From contig NZ_CP077970.1 of assembly GCF_024758505.1 (NCBI RefSeq), forward strand, positions 4,154,001 through 4,218,000: a stretch of DNA of 64,000 nucleotides. The letters run 5' to 3'. The stretch is from Bradyrhizobium arachidis (lineage in GTDB: Bacteria > Pseudomonadota > Alphaproteobacteria > Rhizobiales > Xanthobacteraceae). The translations under genes and the position numbers were made by a program. How positions within the stretch are numbered: the stretch's first letter is position 1; every line of letters begins with the position of its first letter. Shown here piece after piece: positions 61,176 through 64,000 of the stretch. Below the pieces are notes generated by a model, which saw only the letters and a list, made by a program, of their open reading frames with translations, was not told the DNA's origin and did no database searches.

Positions 61176-62602
61176 GATCCAAACCTGATTCCAAGAAATT
61201 CCATGCCGCCCGGCCGGATCGCCTGTCCGACCGCGACCTGGCTGCCTTCGACGAGATCACCGCTCTTGAGCGCCACCTGTTCTGCTCCTGCGGTGCCAAC
61301 AGTCACGGGGATGCGCTGGAGTGAACCGCCGGCCGTACGGAGCCATACGCCGCTGCGTCCGGGGGCTCCGTCCGGCTGCGTGCCTGAGGGCTGGAATCGC
61401 AGGGCGGCAAGCGGCACTTTCAGCACGTCGTCCTGGCGCTCGATCACGATCCTCACAAGCGCGGTCATTCCCGGCAGCAACGCGCCATCGAGATTGGAGG
61501 TCGCCAAAACTACCGTATAGGTCACCACATTCTGCTGGGTCTGCGGCGCCTTGCGCACCTGCCTGACGAGCGCTTCGAAGCGGCGATCGGGATATGAATC
61601 CACCGTGAAGTGCGCGCGTTGGCCCGGCGCAATACGCCCGATGTCCGCTTCATCGACCCGCGCGTGAATCTCCATGTCTTCCAGACGGTGCGCGACCACG
61701 AAGGTCGTGCGAGATTCAAGGCCGACCGCGAGCGTCTGGCCTTCATTGACGAACCTGCCGACGACGACGCCGTCAATCGGCGAGCGGATCACCGTGCGGT
61801 CGAGATCGGCCTGAGCCGCCGCGAGGACAGCCACTTTCTCCGGAACCGCCATCCTTGCCTGGTCCAGCTCGGCTTCGATCCTGCGTAAATCCGCTTGCGC
61901 ACCCTCGACCGAGTAGGCGTTCAGCGACATGAGGACCTCGGCTTCGCGCTCCTGTGCCAGTCTCGCGGTGAATTCGGTCTGGGCATCATCAACCGATGCG
62001 GTCGCCACGACATTCTGTGTCTGAAGCGCCAGCTTGCGCTGAAGCGTCTTTTGCGCCGACGCCTTGACGGCCTGGGCGCTCTCGAGCTTGGCGGCGAGGA
62101 CTGCCCGGCTGCCCTTCGCGTTCTCCAGATCGACCCTGGCGCGATCGAGCTTGGCCCTCTCGAGGTCGACATAGGAGTTGGCCACCTCCACCGCCGCCTT
62201 GGCCTCGTCGACCTTGGCAGCGAAGGTCCGCGGATCGATCAGCGCGAGCGGCTGGTCCTTCCGGACCGTGTCGTTGAAGTCGACGTAAACCCTGGACAGC
62301 TGGCCGGACAGTTGGGAACCGACCTCGATCGTCTTCACGGGCTGAAGGGCGCCTGTGACGGTCACGGTCTGCTCGATGCTGCCGCGCTGGATCGAGGCGT
62401 AGCGGAACACGGGGGCATCCGACCCGAAGGCGGCGGCATTGCGTTCGATGGGCGGGATGGATTGGATGGCCGCCCGATAGACGCGGCTTGCTTCGCTCGC
62501 AGCCCGCGCAGCAGCGCCTCTGACGCCGGGGGGATCGGCGCTGTACGTTGCAGCCAGGCCACATATGACGGCAAGCGGAACAATCACTGGCACAAATCGC
62601 AT
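61172..62602 (-). CDS. MacA-like periplasmic adaptor (membrane fusion protein)
   Basis: 476 aa. N-terminal anchor or signal (FVPVIVPLAVICGLAATYSA), a biotinyl-lipoyl-like half (VTVTGALQPVKTIEVGSQLS), long coiled-coil hairpin (about 135-260), lipoyl return (VIRSPIDGVVVGRFVNEGQT) and beta barrel. First gene of the operon macA-ATPase-permease. ATG 62602 fits the anchor; an open frame continues 30 codons upstream. Confidence 0.92.
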   Translation of the reverse strand: MRFVPVIVPLAVICGLAATYSADPPGVRGAAARAASEASRVYRAAIQSIPPIERNAAAFGSDAPVFRYASIQRGSIEQTVTVTGALQPVKTIEVGSQLSGQLSRVYVDFNDTVRKDQPLALIDPRTFAAKVDEAKAAVEVANSYVDLERAKLDRARVDLENAKGSRAVLAAKLESAQAVKASAQKTLQRKLALQTQNVVATASVDDAQTEFTARLAQEREAEVLMSLNAYSVEGAQADLRRIEAELDQARMAVPEKVAVLAAAQADLDRTVIRSPIDGVVVGRFVNEGQTLAVGLESRTTFVVAHRLEDMEIHARVDEADIGRIAPGQRAHFTVDSYPDRRFEALVRQVRKAPQTQQNVVTYTVVLATSNLDGALLPGMTALVRIVIERQDDVLKVPLAALRFQPSGTQPDGAPGRSGVWLRTAGGSLQRIPVTVGTAGAEQVALKSGDLVEGSQVAVGQAIRPGGMEFLGIRFGS

Positions 62603-63253
62603 ATCAAAAACCCGCCTTCTGAAAAAAATGAGATCGCGGCGGAAAATCAGGGTTCGCGTAATGGTTGTACAACCAAATGTCGACACCTGCATCTAGGAGT
62701 ATGTCGCCGCTCCTGGGGTGACGGACGGGAGCGCTGCATCATCCAGATGCAAAAATTGCGGACGCGATCATTCGTGACTTGCACGGTTCCTATACGAGGC
62801 GTACACGAGAACGTGTGTGCGGTATCAAATACGATCGTTGATTGAACGTCCCGGCTGGTGCGGATCCAATGCGACCACCAGTCGATGCGTTCGGAGAAGT
62901 CGTGAAGCCATGAACTGCTCTGGGAAAGACCTGGCGACAGCGCGGCCAGTTCAATCCACTCACCAGCCGGAGGTGAGATGTGCGGCCGCCATGTCGGTCG
63001 TCCGCATCCTCTGTCTCTCGCGCGGTGATCATGTCGTCGACGGCACCCCCCGATATCGCGATCATGAATCCCAATGTGTGAACGCGTTCACTCGTTTTCG
63101 GGAAGCGTTGGCTTAAGAGGGTCGAGTCGTCCGGGCAGGGGCGATGCGTTCGACCTGCGGAACGTCATTCAAGCACCTTAGCATCGCTTACAAGAAGAAT
63201 GGACAGCTCGATGTCGGATCATCGAGCTAAGAGGAGTCCTGGAGTCTTTTGCC
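62603..63253. promoter_or_regulatory. 651-bp divergent region between macA-like operon and FixJ-type regulator
   Basis: Contains a perfect 12-bp palindrome GGTTGTACAACC at 62663-62674, 61 bp from the macA start, candidate operator. The rest holds no convincing gene; an open frame at 62817-63116 has no features. Confidence 0.45.
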
Positions 63254-63928
63254 ATGGGTTCGAATCAAGCCACGGTTTATGTCGTTGACGACGAACTACA
63301 GATAAGGAATGCGATCGGAAGTCTTTGCGAGGAGACCGGGCACCAGGTGAAGTTGTTCGCCTCGACGGAGGAATTCCTCGCGCAAAGACTCGACGTCGGA
63401 CCGTCCTGTCTCGTGCTGGACGTCCGCTTTCCCGGTACATCGCCGACCGGGCTCGAATTGCAGCGTACGCTCGCGCAATCCGGCGTGCCCATTCCGATCG
63501 TGTTCATCAGCGGCTACACGGACATCCGCGTTTCGGTCGAGGCGATGAAGCGCGGAGCGGTCGAGTTTCTGCCGAAGCCGTTTCGGGAACAGGAGCTCCT
63601 TGACGCCATCAGGCACGGCCTCGAGCGCGACCGCAGGCGGCTCGAACGCGACGACAGGCTGCGTGATGCCAGGCAGCGTGTAGAAATGCTGACGATGCGC
63701 GAGCGCGAGATCATGTTGCTGATGGCAGAAGGGTTCGTCGCCAAGCAAATCGCGGCGAGGCTGAATGTCAGCGAGGTGACGGTGAAGGTGCATCGTGCAC
63801 GGATGATGAGAAAGCTGGAGCTCCGCTCGCCGATCGAGGTGGTCAGGCTGATCGACAGCATGGGGCCGGAGTTCGGTGCAGGACGGACCGGCACGTCGCA
63901 GTCGCCTTTTCAGGCCGGCGGGTCCTGA
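63254..63928 (+). CDS. FixJ/NarL-type response regulator
   Basis: 224 aa. Receiver domain VYVVDDELQIRNAI with phosphoacceptor Asp in CLVLDVRFPG, Thr/Ser in FISGYTD and Lys in LPKPFREQE; then LuxR HTH LTMREREIMLLMAEGFVAKQ, LNVSEVTVKVHRARMM. Divergent from the macA operon, so its likely target. No cognate kinase in the window. GGAG precedes the start at 9 nt. Confidence 0.94.
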   Translation: MGSNQATVYVVDDELQIRNAIGSLCEETGHQVKLFASTEEFLAQRLDVGPSCLVLDVRFPGTSPTGLELQRTLAQSGVPIPIVFISGYTDIRVSVEAMKRGAVEFLPKPFREQELLDAIRHGLERDRRRLERDDRLRDARQRVEMLTMREREIMLLMAEGFVAKQIAARLNVSEVTVKVHRARMMRKLELRSPIEVVRLIDSMGPEFGAGRTGTSQSPFQAGGS

Positions 63929-63945
63929 AATTTCGCGCAACGTCT

Positions 63946-64000
63946 AGAGCATGATCCGGAAAAGTGTGTAGCGGTTTTCCGGAAAGATCATGCTCCAACA
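63946..64000. repeat. Dispersed repeat family B, copy 4, cut by window end
   Basis: AGCATGATCCGGAAAAGTGT ... GGTTTTCCGGAAAGATCATG, matching 54109-54170. Confidence 0.8.

Noticed and set aside
62817..63116. 99-aa plus frame
   Set aside because: No RBS, Arg/Ser/Cys-rich random composition.

Overview
The window is high-GC bacterial chromosome from an alphaproteobacterium of the Rhizobiales, most likely Bradyrhizobium or a close relative. This rests on protein families remembered as common in that group (small secreted GCG_CRPN-like and Tyr/Arg-rich proteins, DUF3775, FixJ-type regulators, a GrlR-like protein) and on several families of dispersed palindromic repeats between genes. Species cannot be set from the sequence alone.

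Layout. 1-8.7 kb: end of an RluA-type pseudouridine synthase, ATP12 chaperone, a FliK-like gene overlapping a stand-alone FlhB C-terminal-domain gene, a class D beta-lactamase followed by a second serine beta-lactamase-fold hydrolase, a dienelactone-hydrolase-type esterase and a coiled-coil protein. 8.8-22.5 kb: propionyl-CoA carboxylase beta subunit, a large exported alpha/beta hydrolase, adenosine-specific kinase family protein, exported isoaspartyl methyltransferase-like protein, VOC and dimeric alpha/beta-barrel proteins, ArsR regulator, PEP mutase/isocitrate lyase-like enzyme, TRIC channel, tri-haem cytochrome c. 22.8-33.7 kb: a fused indolepyruvate ferredoxin oxidoreductase, then an acyl-CoA cluster (SCP2-type thiolase, DUF35 partner, MaoC hydratase, MFE-2-like SDR, DapA-like lyase, NUDIX). 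33.8-40.7 kb: DMT exporter, an orphan PAS histidine kinase and small envelope proteins.

40.8-45.7 kb is the one clearly foreign segment: a 4.8-kb integrative island in the 3' end of tRNA-Arg(UCG). It carries a tyrosine recombinase next to the tRNA, then a three-gene overlapping operon with a visibly AT-richer composition (two proteins I cannot assign, then a complete calcineurin-like metallophosphoesterase), an intrinsic terminator, and a 13-bp exact copy of the tRNA 3' end as the far att site. This compact cargo is the best candidate here for an undescribed system, possibly host defence or nucleotide signalling; its function is inference.

46-64 kb is ordinary core: small secreted proteins, a host-attachment-family protein, a ClpP-fold periplasmic protein, a histone-H1-like Lys/Ala-rich protein, photolyase, chemoreceptor, 1-Cys peroxiredoxin, a periplasmic alkaline-phosphatase-superfamily enzyme, a 7x14-bp tandem repeat, and a MacA / ATPase / MacB-permease operon flanked by a single-domain LuxR regulator and a divergent FixJ-type response regulator.
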